From the NCBI GenBank assembly GCA_902497035.1, contig CABVDL010000039.1, positions 1-22,377 on the forward strand: a stretch of DNA of 22,377 nucleotides. The letters run 5' to 3'. This document shows, one piece after another, positions 14,187 through 22,343 of the stretch (the stretch's first letter is position 1; each line of letters opens with the position of its first letter). The translations under genes were made by a program, and so were the position numbers. Below the pieces are notes generated by a model. That model was not told the origin of the DNA. It saw nothing but the letters and a program-made list of their open reading frames with translations, and ran no database searches. This stretch comes from an uncultured Prevotella sp. (GTDB taxonomy: Bacteria > Bacteroidota > Bacteroidia > Bacteroidales > Bacteroidaceae).

Positions 14187-16307
14187 ATGAAATCAGGATA
14201 CACACAAACAACAAATCTTTCAGAAGCCTCTCTTTGCCCCAAGCGCGTGGCGGAAGCAAAGCGGTCGGCCGTCGGGGCAAAAGCCTTAAGACGAAAGTGG
14301 GACGTATGCCTGATTTTCATGCTGTTGCTTTGCCCCTTTGCGGCAAAGGCCCAGTACAATGTCAACCGGCTGATTACCAACGGAGAGGTGGCCCTGCACT
14401 ATGAGGACTACGTACTCTCCATACAGTATTTCAACAAGGCGCTGGCACAGAAACCCTACCTTTGGCTTCCGTGGTACGACCGCGCCGTTGCCAAGTTCTA
14501 TCTTGACGATTATGTCGGGGCTGAGGACGACGCGTCGAAAGCCATCAGCCTCAATCCCTATATCGAGCAAATCTTTGACCTGCGGGCCATCTCCCGCATC
14601 CGTCAGGAGAAATACGCTGATGCCGTGACCGACTACAACCGTGCCATCAAGCTCAACCCATCGGTGTCGAGCTTCTGGCTCAACCGTGCCATTTGCCGCG
14701 TCAACCTGCAGGACTACGACCAGGCGCTCCTTGACGCCGACACGATAATCAAACGGTGGTCGCAAATCGCTACGGCCTATTCTCTCAAGGCCCAGATTTA
14801 TTTGGAGAAGAAAGATACGACCCAGGCCGACCACTGGCTCAGCCAAAGCCTCGGCATCGACCCTTATAATGCTGACGCCTGGACCACGCGCTCCTACATA
14901 GCCTTGAACCGGCGTCAGTGGAAGTCGGCTGACAGTTGCCTGAGCCGTGTGATCCATCTAAGGCCCAAGGTGGTCAATAATTATGTCAACCGTGCGCTTG
15001 CCAGGCTCAACGAAAACAACTTGCGCGGTGCCATGGCCGACTACGATATGGCGATAGACCTGGAGCCGAACAACTTCCTCGCTCATTACAACCGTGGTCT
15101 GCTGCGTGTGCAGCTTGGCGACGACAACCGCGCCGTTGAGGACTTCGACTTCGTCGTTAAGATGGAGCCGCACAACTTCATGGCTATCTACAACCGAGCC
15201 TTGCTCAACGAGCGCATCGGGCACCTGCGCGCGGCCATCCGCGACTACAGTGAGGTTATCAGGCAGTTCCCCAACTTCTGGACGGGGCTTGCGAGCCGTG
15301 CCCGGTGCTACCGCCGGCTCGGCATGACGAGCCAGGCTGAGATGGACGAGTTCCGCATCTTCAAGGCGCAGATGGACAAGCACATCGGCATACAGCAGCG
15401 GTGGAGCAAGAGCAAGCTGCGTGAGGTGCGCAAGCGCTCGGAGATCGACATGAACAAGTACAACGACATCGTGGTGGAGGACAAGCCGAAGATTGATCAC
15501 GAGTACGGCAGCAGCAGTATCCGCGGCACCATTCAGAACCGTGAGGTGGAGATGGCGTTCCTGCCGATGTATCAGTTGTCTTACTTCAACTATGGCAATG
15601 CCGTGGAAGGCTATCAGGTGTTCGACACCGAGCTTGAGCAGTTCAATACCAAGTATGAGCCGCTGCGCAAGCTAAGTCTCACCTGCAATGCCAAGCGCGA
15701 GGCGCTCACCGACGTCCAGTCGAAGCGCATATTCCAGCTTATCGACGCCCTTACGGCCGGCATTGGAGAGGAAAAGGACAAAAAGGTGCGGGCCTCGCTG
15801 TTGCTGCAGCGTGCCGTGGCCTATGCCGAGGCCCAGAACTATACCGACGCCATCTCCGACCTTGACGACTATGTCGCTGCCGACAGTACGTCGGCCATGG
15901 GCCGCTGGGAGCGCGCCGTCTGCCAGCAGCTGCTCAACAACTACGAGGCCTCGCAGGGCATGAAGCCCGGCATGAAAAACTCCCAGGTGGAAAGCGACTT
16001 TGCCGTGGCCATCCAGCTGGCTCCAAAGAATGCGCTCATCTATTTCAACCGCGGCAACATGTTTGCGGCCGAGAAGAACTATAGCCGAGCCATCGACGAC
16101 TTCACCAAAGCTATCTCGCTTGACGGCCGCTTTGCCGAGGCCTACTACAACCGTGGCATTGCCCGCTATTATGCGGGTGACGTCAGACAGGCCCAGCAGG
16201 ACCTCAGCCGTGCCGGCGAGCTTGGCCTCTACGATGCCTATGCGCTGAGCAAGCGCATCGGTGAGGAGAAGCCCTCAGCTAAGTCCGCCGCGAAGAATAG
16301 AAAATAA
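14187..16307 (+). CDS. Large TPR-repeat secreted or periplasmic protein
   Basis: A 706-residue protein dominated by tetratricopeptide repeats. An N-terminal array spans about residues 57-395, with units such as NYVNRALARLNENNLRGAMADYDMAIDLEPNN and AHYNRGLLRVQLGDDNRAVEDFDFVVKMEPHN. After a non-TPR middle part (about 400-535, including KYNDIVVEDKPKIDHEYG), a second set runs from about 540 to 690. The hydrophobic segment WDVCLIFMLLLCPFAAKA (38-55) is a likely signal peptide, but it is preceded by an unusual 37-residue basic leader. No closer in-frame ATG exists before residue 45, so 14187 is kept as the start with some doubt. TPR proteins act as protein-binding scaffolds; partners are unknown. 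It lies between def and thrS. Confidence 0.88.
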   Translation: MKSGYTQTTNLSEASLCPKRVAEAKRSAVGAKALRRKWDVCLIFMLLLCPFAAKAQYNVNRLITNGEVALHYEDYVLSIQYFNKALAQKPYLWLPWYDRAVAKFYLDDYVGAEDDASKAISLNPYIEQIFDLRAISRIRQEKYADAVTDYNRAIKLNPSVSSFWLNRAICRVNLQDYDQALLDADTIIKRWSQIATAYSLKAQIYLEKKDTTQADHWLSQSLGIDPYNADAWTTRSYIALNRRQWKSADSCLSRVIHLRPKVVNNYVNRALARLNENNLRGAMADYDMAIDLEPNNFLAHYNRGLLRVQLGDDNRAVEDFDFVVKMEPHNFMAIYNRALLNERIGHLRAAIRDYSEVIRQFPNFWTGLASRARCYRRLGMTSQAEMDEFRIFKAQMDKHIGIQQRWSKSKLREVRKRSEIDMNKYNDIVVEDKPKIDHEYGSSSIRGTIQNREVEMAFLPMYQLSYFNYGNAVEGYQVFDTELEQFNTKYEPLRKLSLTCNAKREALTDVQSKRIFQLIDALTAGIGEEKDKKVRASLLLQRAVAYAEAQNYTDAISDLDDYVAADSTSAMGRWERAVCQQLLNNYEASQGMKPGMKNSQVESDFAVAIQLAPKNALIYFNRGNMFAAEKNYSRAIDDFTKAISLDGRFAEAYYNRGIARYYAGDVRQAQQDLSRAGELGLYDAYALSKRIGEEKPSAKSAAKNRK

Positions 16308-16354
16308 ATGAAAACTTCATGGCATATCGTTGTAGCCAATTGAAAAATAAGTAG

Positions 16355-16362
16355 TACTTTTG
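16355..16362 (+). promoter_or_regulatory. Putative thrS promoter (-7 box)
   Basis: TACTTTTG matches TAnnTTTG, 29 bp before the thrS ATG. A partial -33-like GTTG lies at 16329-16332 with 22-bp spacing. This suggests thrS can be transcribed independently of the TPR gene. Confidence 0.5.
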
Positions 16363-16391
16363 CAGTGATTTAAAACAAACTAATTTGTATT

Positions 16392-18344
16392 ATGGTTAAA
16401 ATCACCTTTCCGGATGGCTCCGTTCGTGAGTACGAACAGGGCGTAACCGGCTTTCAAATCGCAGAGAGCATCTCACCGGCTCTCGCCCGCGACGTTGTAT
16501 CTTGCGGGGTTAATGGTGAGACAACAGAACTCAACCGCCCCATCAATGCTGACGCCACCATTGCGCTTTACAAGTTCGATGATGACGAGGGCAAGCACAC
16601 TTTCTGGCACACTTCGGCCCACTTGCTTGCCGAGGCGCTGCAGGAGCTTTATCCCGGCATTCAGTTCGGCTTCGGCCCGGCCATCGAGAACGGTTTCTTC
16701 TACGATGTGATGCCGCCCAAGGGGCAGACCATCTCAGAGAACGATTTCCCCAAGATAGAGGAGAAAATGAAAGAACTCGCCAAGAAGAACGAGCCCGTTG
16801 TTCGCCGCGAGGTGTCAAAGGCCGAAGCCATCAGGGAGTTCGAGGCCGCAGGACAGCAATACAAGGTGGAGCACATCTCCCAGGATTTGGAAGACGGCAC
16901 CATCACCACATACACACAAGGCAATTTCACCGACCTCTGTCGTGGTCCGCATCTTGTCTCGACGGGTGCCATCAAGGCCATTAAGATTACGAGTGTGGCT
17001 GGTGCTTTCTGGCGTGGCGACGCCAGCCGCGAGCAGATGACGCGTATCTACGGCATCACCTTCCCCAAGAAGAAGATGCTTGACGAGTATCTTGTCATGT
17101 TAGAGGAGGCCAAGAAGCGTGACCACCGCAAGATTGGCAAAGAGATGGAGCTGTTCATGTTCTCCGAGCGCGTGGGCAAGGGTCTGCCCATCTGGCTGCC
17201 CAAAGGCACGCAGCTTCGCCTGCGCCTGCAGGAGCTGCTGCGCCACGTGCTGAAACCCTACCACTATCAGGAGGTCATCACTCCGGGTATCGGCTCTAAG
17301 AACCTCTATGTCACCTCGGGCCACTATGCCCACTATGGCAAGGACGCCTTCCAGCCCATCCATACCCCGGAGCCCGACGAGGAGTACATGCTCAAGCCTA
17401 TGAACTGCCCCCACCACTGTGAGGTGTATGCCCGCAAGCCGCGCAGCTACAAGGACCTGCCGCTCCGCATCGCCGAGTTCGGCACGGTGTTCCGCTACGA
17501 GAAGAGCGGTGAGCTGCACGGACTGACACGCGTGCGTACGTTTACGCAGGACGATGCTCATATCTTCGTGCGTCCAGACCAGGTGAAGGCTGAGTTTGAG
17601 ACCATCATCGACATCATCCTGAAAGTGTTCCGTATCTTCGGTTTCGACAACTACGACGCTCAGATTTCTCTGCGTGATCCCAAGGACACGGAGAAATACA
17701 TCGGCTCCGATGAGATTTGGGAGGAGAGCGAGGATGCCATCCGCCAGGCTTGCAAGGAAAAGGGACTCAATGCTCATGAGGAGACAGGTGAGGCCGCTTT
17801 CTACGGCCCGAAGCTCGACTTCATGGTCAAGGACGCCATCGGCCGCAAGTGGCAGCTTGGCACCATTCAGGTGGACTACAACCTGCCTGAGCGTTTCAAG
17901 CTGGAATACACCGCCGAGGACAACTCCAAGCAGACACCGGTGATGATACACCGTGCGCCGTTCGGCTCACTCGAGCGTTTCACCGCCGTACTCATCGAGC
18001 ACACCGCTGGTCACTTCCCCTTGTGGCTCACGCCCGACCAGGTGGCCATTCTTCCTATCTCAGAGAAGTACAACGACTATGCGAATAAAGTGAAACAGTA
18101 CTTCGAGAGCAAGGATGTCCGCGCCTACATCGACGACCGCAACGAGAAGATTGGCCGCAAGATTCGCGATAACGAATTGAAGCGCGTTCCTTACATGGTG
18201 ATTGTCGGTGAGAAAGAGGCCACCGACGGACTGGTGTCCATGCGTAAGCAGGGTGGGGGCGAGCAGGCTTCCATGACGATGGAAGAGTTTGCCCGCCGCA
18301 TCAATGACGAGGTGGCTGCCCAGTTGAAGGCTGTCGATGAATAA
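16392..18344 (+). CDS. thrS: Threonyl-tRNA synthetase
   Basis: ThrS charges tRNA-Thr and hydrolyses mischarged Ser-tRNA-Thr. The product is 650 residues, full length. Domains in order are TGS (about 1-61), the editing domain with HTSAH (H73, H77) and DLCRGPHL (about 179-186), the class II catalytic core with the zinc cysteine in MNCPHHCEVY (about 337-346), motif 2 around FRYEKSGELHGLTRVRTFTQDDAHIF, motif 3 PFGSLERFTAVLIEH, and the C-terminal anticodon-binding domain beginning near VAILPISEKY. It is followed by a strong terminator. In many bacteria, infC-rpmI-rplT come next, but here they do not. Confidence 0.98.
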   Translation: MVKITFPDGSVREYEQGVTGFQIAESISPALARDVVSCGVNGETTELNRPINADATIALYKFDDDEGKHTFWHTSAHLLAEALQELYPGIQFGFGPAIENGFFYDVMPPKGQTISENDFPKIEEKMKELAKKNEPVVRREVSKAEAIREFEAAGQQYKVEHISQDLEDGTITTYTQGNFTDLCRGPHLVSTGAIKAIKITSVAGAFWRGDASREQMTRIYGITFPKKKMLDEYLVMLEEAKKRDHRKIGKEMELFMFSERVGKGLPIWLPKGTQLRLRLQELLRHVLKPYHYQEVITPGIGSKNLYVTSGHYAHYGKDAFQPIHTPEPDEEYMLKPMNCPHHCEVYARKPRSYKDLPLRIAEFGTVFRYEKSGELHGLTRVRTFTQDDAHIFVRPDQVKAEFETIIDIILKVFRIFGFDNYDAQISLRDPKDTEKYIGSDEIWEESEDAIRQACKEKGLNAHEETGEAAFYGPKLDFMVKDAIGRKWQLGTIQVDYNLPERFKLEYTAEDNSKQTPVMIHRAPFGSLERFTAVLIEHTAGHFPLWLTPDQVAILPISEKYNDYANKVKQYFESKDVRAYIDDRNEKIGRKIRDNELKRVPYMVIVGEKEATDGLVSMRKQGGGEQASMTMEEFARRINDEVAAQLKAVDE

Positions 18345-18380
18345 AGTGCTATAAATACCATAGCCCGTATAAAATATTTT

Positions 18381-18430
18381 GCCGCGTAGCAACACGATGG
18401 AAAGTCCAAATGTTGCTGCGCGGCTTTTTT
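18381..18430 (+). terminator. Rho-independent terminator of thrS
   Basis: GCCGCGTAGCAAC (18381-18393) pairs with GTTGCTGCGCGGC (18412-18424) as a 13-bp stem with one G-U pair and an 18-nt loop. It is followed directly by six T residues (18425-18430). Confidence 0.9.
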
Positions 18431-18480
18431 GTTGTATTCGACCGTTTAAGTCTCTTAATTGCTTGTCATAGTAAACTTTT

Positions 18481-18520
18481 CCTCCCCAGGGTGGGGGAGG
18501 ATGTTCACGGCTTGCCGTGA
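18481..18520 (-). other. Two hairpins downstream of the FAD/Fe-S oxidoreductase gene
   Basis: TCACGGC/GCCGTGA (18505-18511 with 18514-18520) and CCTCCCC/GGGGAGG (18481-18487 with 18494-18500) lie 17-56 bp beyond the minus-strand stop. Neither is followed by a T tract on the minus strand, so they may stabilise the 3' end or terminate weakly. Confidence 0.4.
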
Positions 18521-18536
18521 CAGATGGGGCTTATGG

Positions 18537-21500
18537 TCAGTCGGTAGCCTCGTTGACGAGATATACGATGCTCATGTAGGGGATGCCTGAATGGTATTGC
18601 AGTCCTATCTCGCAAGTACGGCTGTTGCTGTAGCCCACCGTGACGTGGTTGGCCTCGATTTCCTCGCGCAGATGGCGCAGGGCATAGCGGTTCATCTCGG
18701 GGTGGGTGAAACCGCGGTCTCCGGCAAAGCCACAACAACCGACCCCCTCCGGCACAATGACCTTGTCGGCACACAACTTGGCCAGTCCGACGATGTCGTC
18801 CATAAGGTTCATCTCACGCATGGAACAGGTAGTGTGGACGGCCACCGTGCGGTGAAGCTGGTGGAAGTGCAGGCGGGGCTTGAGGAACGTGAGGATGAAC
18901 TCGGCCGGCTCATAAAGTTTGACGCGCGTCATCATCTTCCGCATGCGGTGCAAACAGGGACTCTGGTCACACAGCACTGGATAGCGGCCGCCCTCGCTGG
19001 CCTCGTAGAGTGCCTGCTCGAGCTCGGCCGTCTTGCGGTCGGCAATGTCCATCATGCCTTTGCTCTCCCATATTTGTCCGCAGCACAGACCCCGCATGTT
19101 CTTGGGGAAGATGACTTCGTAGCCTGCCTTGTTGGCCAGCTCCACCATCTCGGCGACGACGGTCTTTTTGACTGGCGCGCCCTTGGCCAGTCCCATCGTC
19201 TGATTGAGGCAGCTCGGGAAATAGACTACTTTCAAGGGAGTCTCCGGCGTGGCCGCGCCGCTCTTGCTGCGGCTGGCCTCGGTCATGGCGTTGGTGCCCT
19301 GCAGCAGCTCCTCTTTCAGGTAATGGGCCTTGGGCATGGCCGGTGTCCAGAGAGGCACGCCTGTCTTATGCAGGACTTGAGTCAAGGAACTCATCACCTT
19401 GGTTCCCAGTAGGGTATGTCCGAAGTTGGCTACCTCCAGCACGCGCCTTACCACATTCTCTATGCCTCGCATGTGCTTGGCCGCAAAGTTGCCCACGCCA
19501 TATGCCGCGGGACTGTCGTCCATTGTCTGCTGGCGGAGCAGGTGGGTGAGGTCGCCGGTATTGATTTTCATCGGACACGATGTGGCGCAGAGGCCGTCGG
19601 CGGCACACGTCTGGTTGCCATAGTATCGGTAAAGTTTGGCCAGTCGTTTGGCACGTGCCAGGTCGCCGGCATCACCGGTCGACCTCAGCCGCATCATCTC
19701 ACGCTGTGTCGCAATGCGCATGCGGGAGGAGAGCGTCAGGCCACAACTGAGGCAGTTGATCTCACAGAAGCCGCACTCGATGCATTTGTTGGCACGCTTT
19801 ACGCCCTCAATCATTTCCTGCGTGGAAGACTCCCTGGCACCCATCAGGGTGGCATATTTCACACCGTCGGGCAGGCGGTCGAAGTCAAACTCCAGCTTCG
19901 GGAGCTGCTTCAAGTGCTTGATGAAGCAGTTGGGGTCGTCGTTGAAGATAACGCCGGGATTGAGCAGATGTTCCGGGTCAAAGATGTCCTTCAGCTCACG
20001 CATGACGGCGTAGGCTTCCTCGCCCCATTCCTCTTTGACAAAGGGTGCCATATTACGGCCCGTGCCATGCTCAGCCTTCAGCGACCCGTCGTAATGCTCA
20101 ACGAGCTTCACCACGTCGCCCATCATGTTGGCGTAGCGCTCCACCTCCTTGCTCTCCTTAAAGCTTTGGTTGAGGATAAAGTGGTAGTTGCCCTCAAGAG
20201 CGTGACCATAGATGCAGCCTTCCTTGTAGCCGTGGTCGGCAATAATCTTCTGCAACTTGACCGTAGCCTCAGGCAGCACATCGATGGGGAAGGCGATATC
20301 CTCGATGAGGCAGCTCGTTCCCACGGGTCGCATTCCGCCAACGGTGGGGAATATGCCCTGGCGGATGGCCCAATAGCGTGCCGATGTCTTCTCGTCCTCA
20401 GTAAACGTCAGCGGCTGGTAGAGCTCGTGACCGGACAGCACCTGGCTGATGGCGGCTACGTTGCGCAGCAGTGCCTCGTGCGACGTGGCGCGCGTCTCGG
20501 TGAGCAAGGCCGTCAGATTGTGGTAGTCGCCGGGCGCGACCCCCGGAACCTTACCCGCATCGACATCTTTCTTGTATTGCAGATAAACAGGGTCGTCAAC
20601 GGAGGCAAGCGACAGATAGTCGAGCATTTCGGCACATTTGACGGCCTGCCGCTCGGCACTCACCTCAAGGTCCGACTCGTCCGACTGCAGCTTCTTCATC
20701 TCCACGACAGCGTGGCAGGCATCTACCATGCGATGGAAATAGACCATGGCCGTGGCGTGGAACGGATAAAGATGGAGCGTGCGCATCGTCACCTCGGAGA
20801 GGAAGGCCAGTGTGCCTTCGGAGCCGACGATGGAGTGGGCGATGATGTCAAAGGGATCATCGTAGGCAACAAGCGGCCTGATGTTGAGTCCCGTCACGTT
20901 CTTGATGGCGTATTTTCTGCGGATGCGGTCGCCAAGAGGCTTGTTGGCCCTGACCTTGTCGCGCAAGGCCTCAATGCGCCTGATGAAGTCGGCATGGGTC
21001 TGGCGGAACTGCTCACGGCTGTGCCCGTCGCCAGTGTCCAGCACCGTGCCGTCGGCAAGGACGATGCGTACCGACTGCAGCACGTGGTCGGAGTTGGCGT
21101 GTACGCCGCAGCTCATGCCGGAGGCATTGTTGACGACGATGCCGCCGACCATCGAACTGTTGATGGAGGCGGGGTCTGGGGAGAAAAGCCGCCCCATGGG
21201 CCTTAATATCCTGTTGATGCGGCCACCGATAAGGCCGGGCTGCATGGTGATGGTATTCCTGTCGTCACTGATGCGGTATTTTTCCCAATGCTTGCCCGCG
21301 ACAATCAGTACCGAGTCGCTCAAGCTCTGGCCCGACAGCGACGTGCCGGCGGCACGGAAAGTGAAGGGGACGTGAAGGGATGCGCAGCATTGGATAATCT
21401 GTGATACTTCCTGCTCATTGTCGGAACGTATCACCATTTTCGGCACCATGTGATAGAAGCTTGCGTCGGTACCCCAGCCAAGGGTGCGCAGCTCGTCTGT

Positions 21501-21572
21501 ATAAATCCGGTCGCTTGGAACAACGTGCCGTAGTTGTTTCAGCAACTGCCTGTATTGGCATAACTCTGTCAT
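18537..21572 (-). CDS. FAD-binding and Fe-S-binding oxidoreductase, YdiJ-like (D-2-hydroxyacid dehydrogenase type)
   Basis: A 1011-residue fusion protein, close to the length of E. coli YdiJ. The N-terminal FAD-binding (PCMH-type) domain is at about 35-210 (FRAAGTSLSGQSLSDSVLI, SSMVGGIVVNNASGM), and the FAD-linked oxidase C-terminal domain at about 250-535 (GSEGTLAFLSEV, EHGTGRNMAPFV). Two cysteine clusters near 590-665 (CIECGFCEINC and CAADGLCATSCP) should hold 4Fe-4S centres. Two CCG domains follow near 785-830 (FPSCLN ... GLCCGQ) and 910-950 (TTCSMRE ... GVGCCGFAGD). The family oxidises D-2-hydroxyacids such as D-lactate or D-2-hydroxyglutarate and passes electrons through the Fe-S part, probably to the respiratory chain. 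The substrate cannot be fixed from sequence. No signal peptide is present, so it is cytoplasmic or membrane-peripheral. It has its own well-spaced promoter. Confidence 0.92.
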   Translation of the reverse strand: MTELCQYRQLLKQLRHVVPSDRIYTDELRTLGWGTDASFYHMVPKMVIRSDNEQEVSQIIQCCASLHVPFTFRAAGTSLSGQSLSDSVLIVAGKHWEKYRISDDRNTITMQPGLIGGRINRILRPMGRLFSPDPASINSSMVGGIVVNNASGMSCGVHANSDHVLQSVRIVLADGTVLDTGDGHSREQFRQTHADFIRRIEALRDKVRANKPLGDRIRRKYAIKNVTGLNIRPLVAYDDPFDIIAHSIVGSEGTLAFLSEVTMRTLHLYPFHATAMVYFHRMVDACHAVVEMKKLQSDESDLEVSAERQAVKCAEMLDYLSLASVDDPVYLQYKKDVDAGKVPGVAPGDYHNLTALLTETRATSHEALLRNVAAISQVLSGHELYQPLTFTEDEKTSARYWAIRQGIFPTVGGMRPVGTSCLIEDIAFPIDVLPEATVKLQKIIADHGYKEGCIYGHALEGNYHFILNQSFKESKEVERYANMMGDVVKLVEHYDGSLKAEHGTGRNMAPFVKEEWGEEAYAVMRELKDIFDPEHLLNPGVIFNDDPNCFIKHLKQLPKLEFDFDRLPDGVKYATLMGARESSTQEMIEGVKRANKCIECGFCEINCLSCGLTLSSRMRIATQREMMRLRSTGDAGDLARAKRLAKLYRYYGNQTCAADGLCATSCPMKINTGDLTHLLRQQTMDDSPAAYGVGNFAAKHMRGIENVVRRVLEVANFGHTLLGTKVMSSLTQVLHKTGVPLWTPAMPKAHYLKEELLQGTNAMTEASRSKSGAATPETPLKVVYFPSCLNQTMGLAKGAPVKKTVVAEMVELANKAGYEVIFPKNMRGLCCGQIWESKGMMDIADRKTAELEQALYEASEGGRYPVLCDQSPCLHRMRKMMTRVKLYEPAEFILTFLKPRLHFHQLHRTVAVHTTCSMREMNLMDDIVGLAKLCADKVIVPEGVGCCGFAGDRGFTHPEMNRYALRHLREEIEANHVTVGYSNSRTCEIGLQYHSGIPYMSIVYLVNEATD

Positions 21573-21594
21573 TACGTATTTAGCGTTTTGTTTT

Positions 21595-21626
21595 CAAAGT
21601 TACACATATTATATGATTTGTGCAAA
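21595..21626 (-). promoter_or_regulatory. Promoter of the FAD/Fe-S oxidoreductase gene
   Basis: On the minus strand TTTG (21626-21623) is followed after 20 bp by TAACTTTG (21602-21595), matching the Bacteroidota pattern. The -7 box ends 22 bp before the ATG at 21572. Confidence 0.7.
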
Positions 21627-21647
21627 AGATTTCTGATCATTTTTTAT

Positions 21648-21655
21648 TAATTTTG
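21648..21655 (+). promoter_or_regulatory. Putative promoter (-7 box) of the HD-domain gene
   Basis: TAATTTTG matches TAnnTTTG, 32 bp before the ATG at 21688 and divergent from the oxidoreductase promoter. No well-spaced -33 box is visible. Confidence 0.45.
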
Positions 21656-21687
21656 CCCCGACATCATAATATTAACAGCTTATTACA

Positions 21688-22320
21688 ATGGATATAGACA
21701 AGGAAAAGAACAAGGAGGAATTTGAGCGTCTGCTCCGCGAGACCAAGCGCGAGGGCATGGACTATGTCATTGAGGATTTGGAGAAAGGCGGCTTCTTTGA
21801 GGCGCCCGCATCGGCCGGCCACCACCTGAACGTGCCGGGCGGACTGTGCCAGCACAGCCTTAACGTCTGCCGGGCCGGACTGATGATTTACGATGGTCTC
21901 AAGACCATCGACGCGGCTTCGGCCGGTGAGGTGAGTAGAAACAGCGTAGTCATTGCCACACTGCTGCATGATGTCTGTAAAACAGACATTTACAAGCGCA
22001 CGATAAAGAAACGGAAGAATAAGCTCGGACAGTGGGAGGATGCCGAAGGCTACAATGTGAGCTACAAGGATTTCCCGATGGGACACGGCGAGAAATCGGT
22101 CATCATGCTCCTGCTCAGCGGCCTTGACCTGCACGACGACGAGATGCTCGCCATTCGCTGGCACATGGGCGCCTTTGGTCTCAACATGAATTCTTATGAG
22201 GACGAGCGCTGTTACGATACGGCACGGCAGGAATATCCGCTATGCTGCATCGTGCAGTCGGCCGACAGTCTGGCCGCTGCCATCATGGAGACTACGCAGG
22301 AAGACCACGACAACCTTTAG
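21688..22320 (+). CDS. HD-domain phosphohydrolase-like protein
   Basis: A 210-residue protein made almost entirely of one HD domain. Metal-binding positions are visible as H56 in GGLCQHSLNV, H94-D95 in TLLHDVCK, a histidine in MGHGEKS (about 132) and RWHMG (about 156-160), with a late aspartate in QSADSLAAA. The pattern resembles the HD part of the YhaM 3'-5' exoribonuclease family, but the N-terminal OB (nucleic-acid-binding) domain of YhaM is missing. HD proteins hydrolyse phosphoester bonds in nucleotides or nucleic acids; the substrate is not predictable here. It is transcribed divergently from the oxidoreductase and directly followed by a perfect palindrome. Confidence 0.85.
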   Translation: MDIDKEKNKEEFERLLRETKREGMDYVIEDLEKGGFFEAPASAGHHLNVPGGLCQHSLNVCRAGLMIYDGLKTIDAASAGEVSRNSVVIATLLHDVCKTDIYKRTIKKRKNKLGQWEDAEGYNVSYKDFPMGHGEKSVIMLLLSGLDLHDDEMLAIRWHMGAFGLNMNSYEDERCYDTARQEYPLCCIVQSADSLAAAIMETTQEDHDNL

Positions 22321-22321
22321 T

Positions 22322-22343
22322 GAGTACTTCACGTGAAGTACTC
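22322..22343. repeat. Perfect 22-bp palindrome after the HD-domain gene
   Basis: The half-sites GAGTACTTCAC and GTGAAGTACTC are exact reverse complements with no spacer, starting two bases after the HD gene stop. A further GTAAT/ATTAC pair (22346-22350, 22360-22364) and another AGTACTTCA (22369-22376) follow before the window ends. There is no T tract, so it is not a classic terminator. Confidence 0.7.

Noticed and set aside
19416..21206. 596-codon open frame on the plus strand
   Set aside because: It is fully antisense to the oxidoreductase gene, whose motifs are unmistakable; its translation shows no family features. G+C-rich codon bias keeps the opposite frame open.
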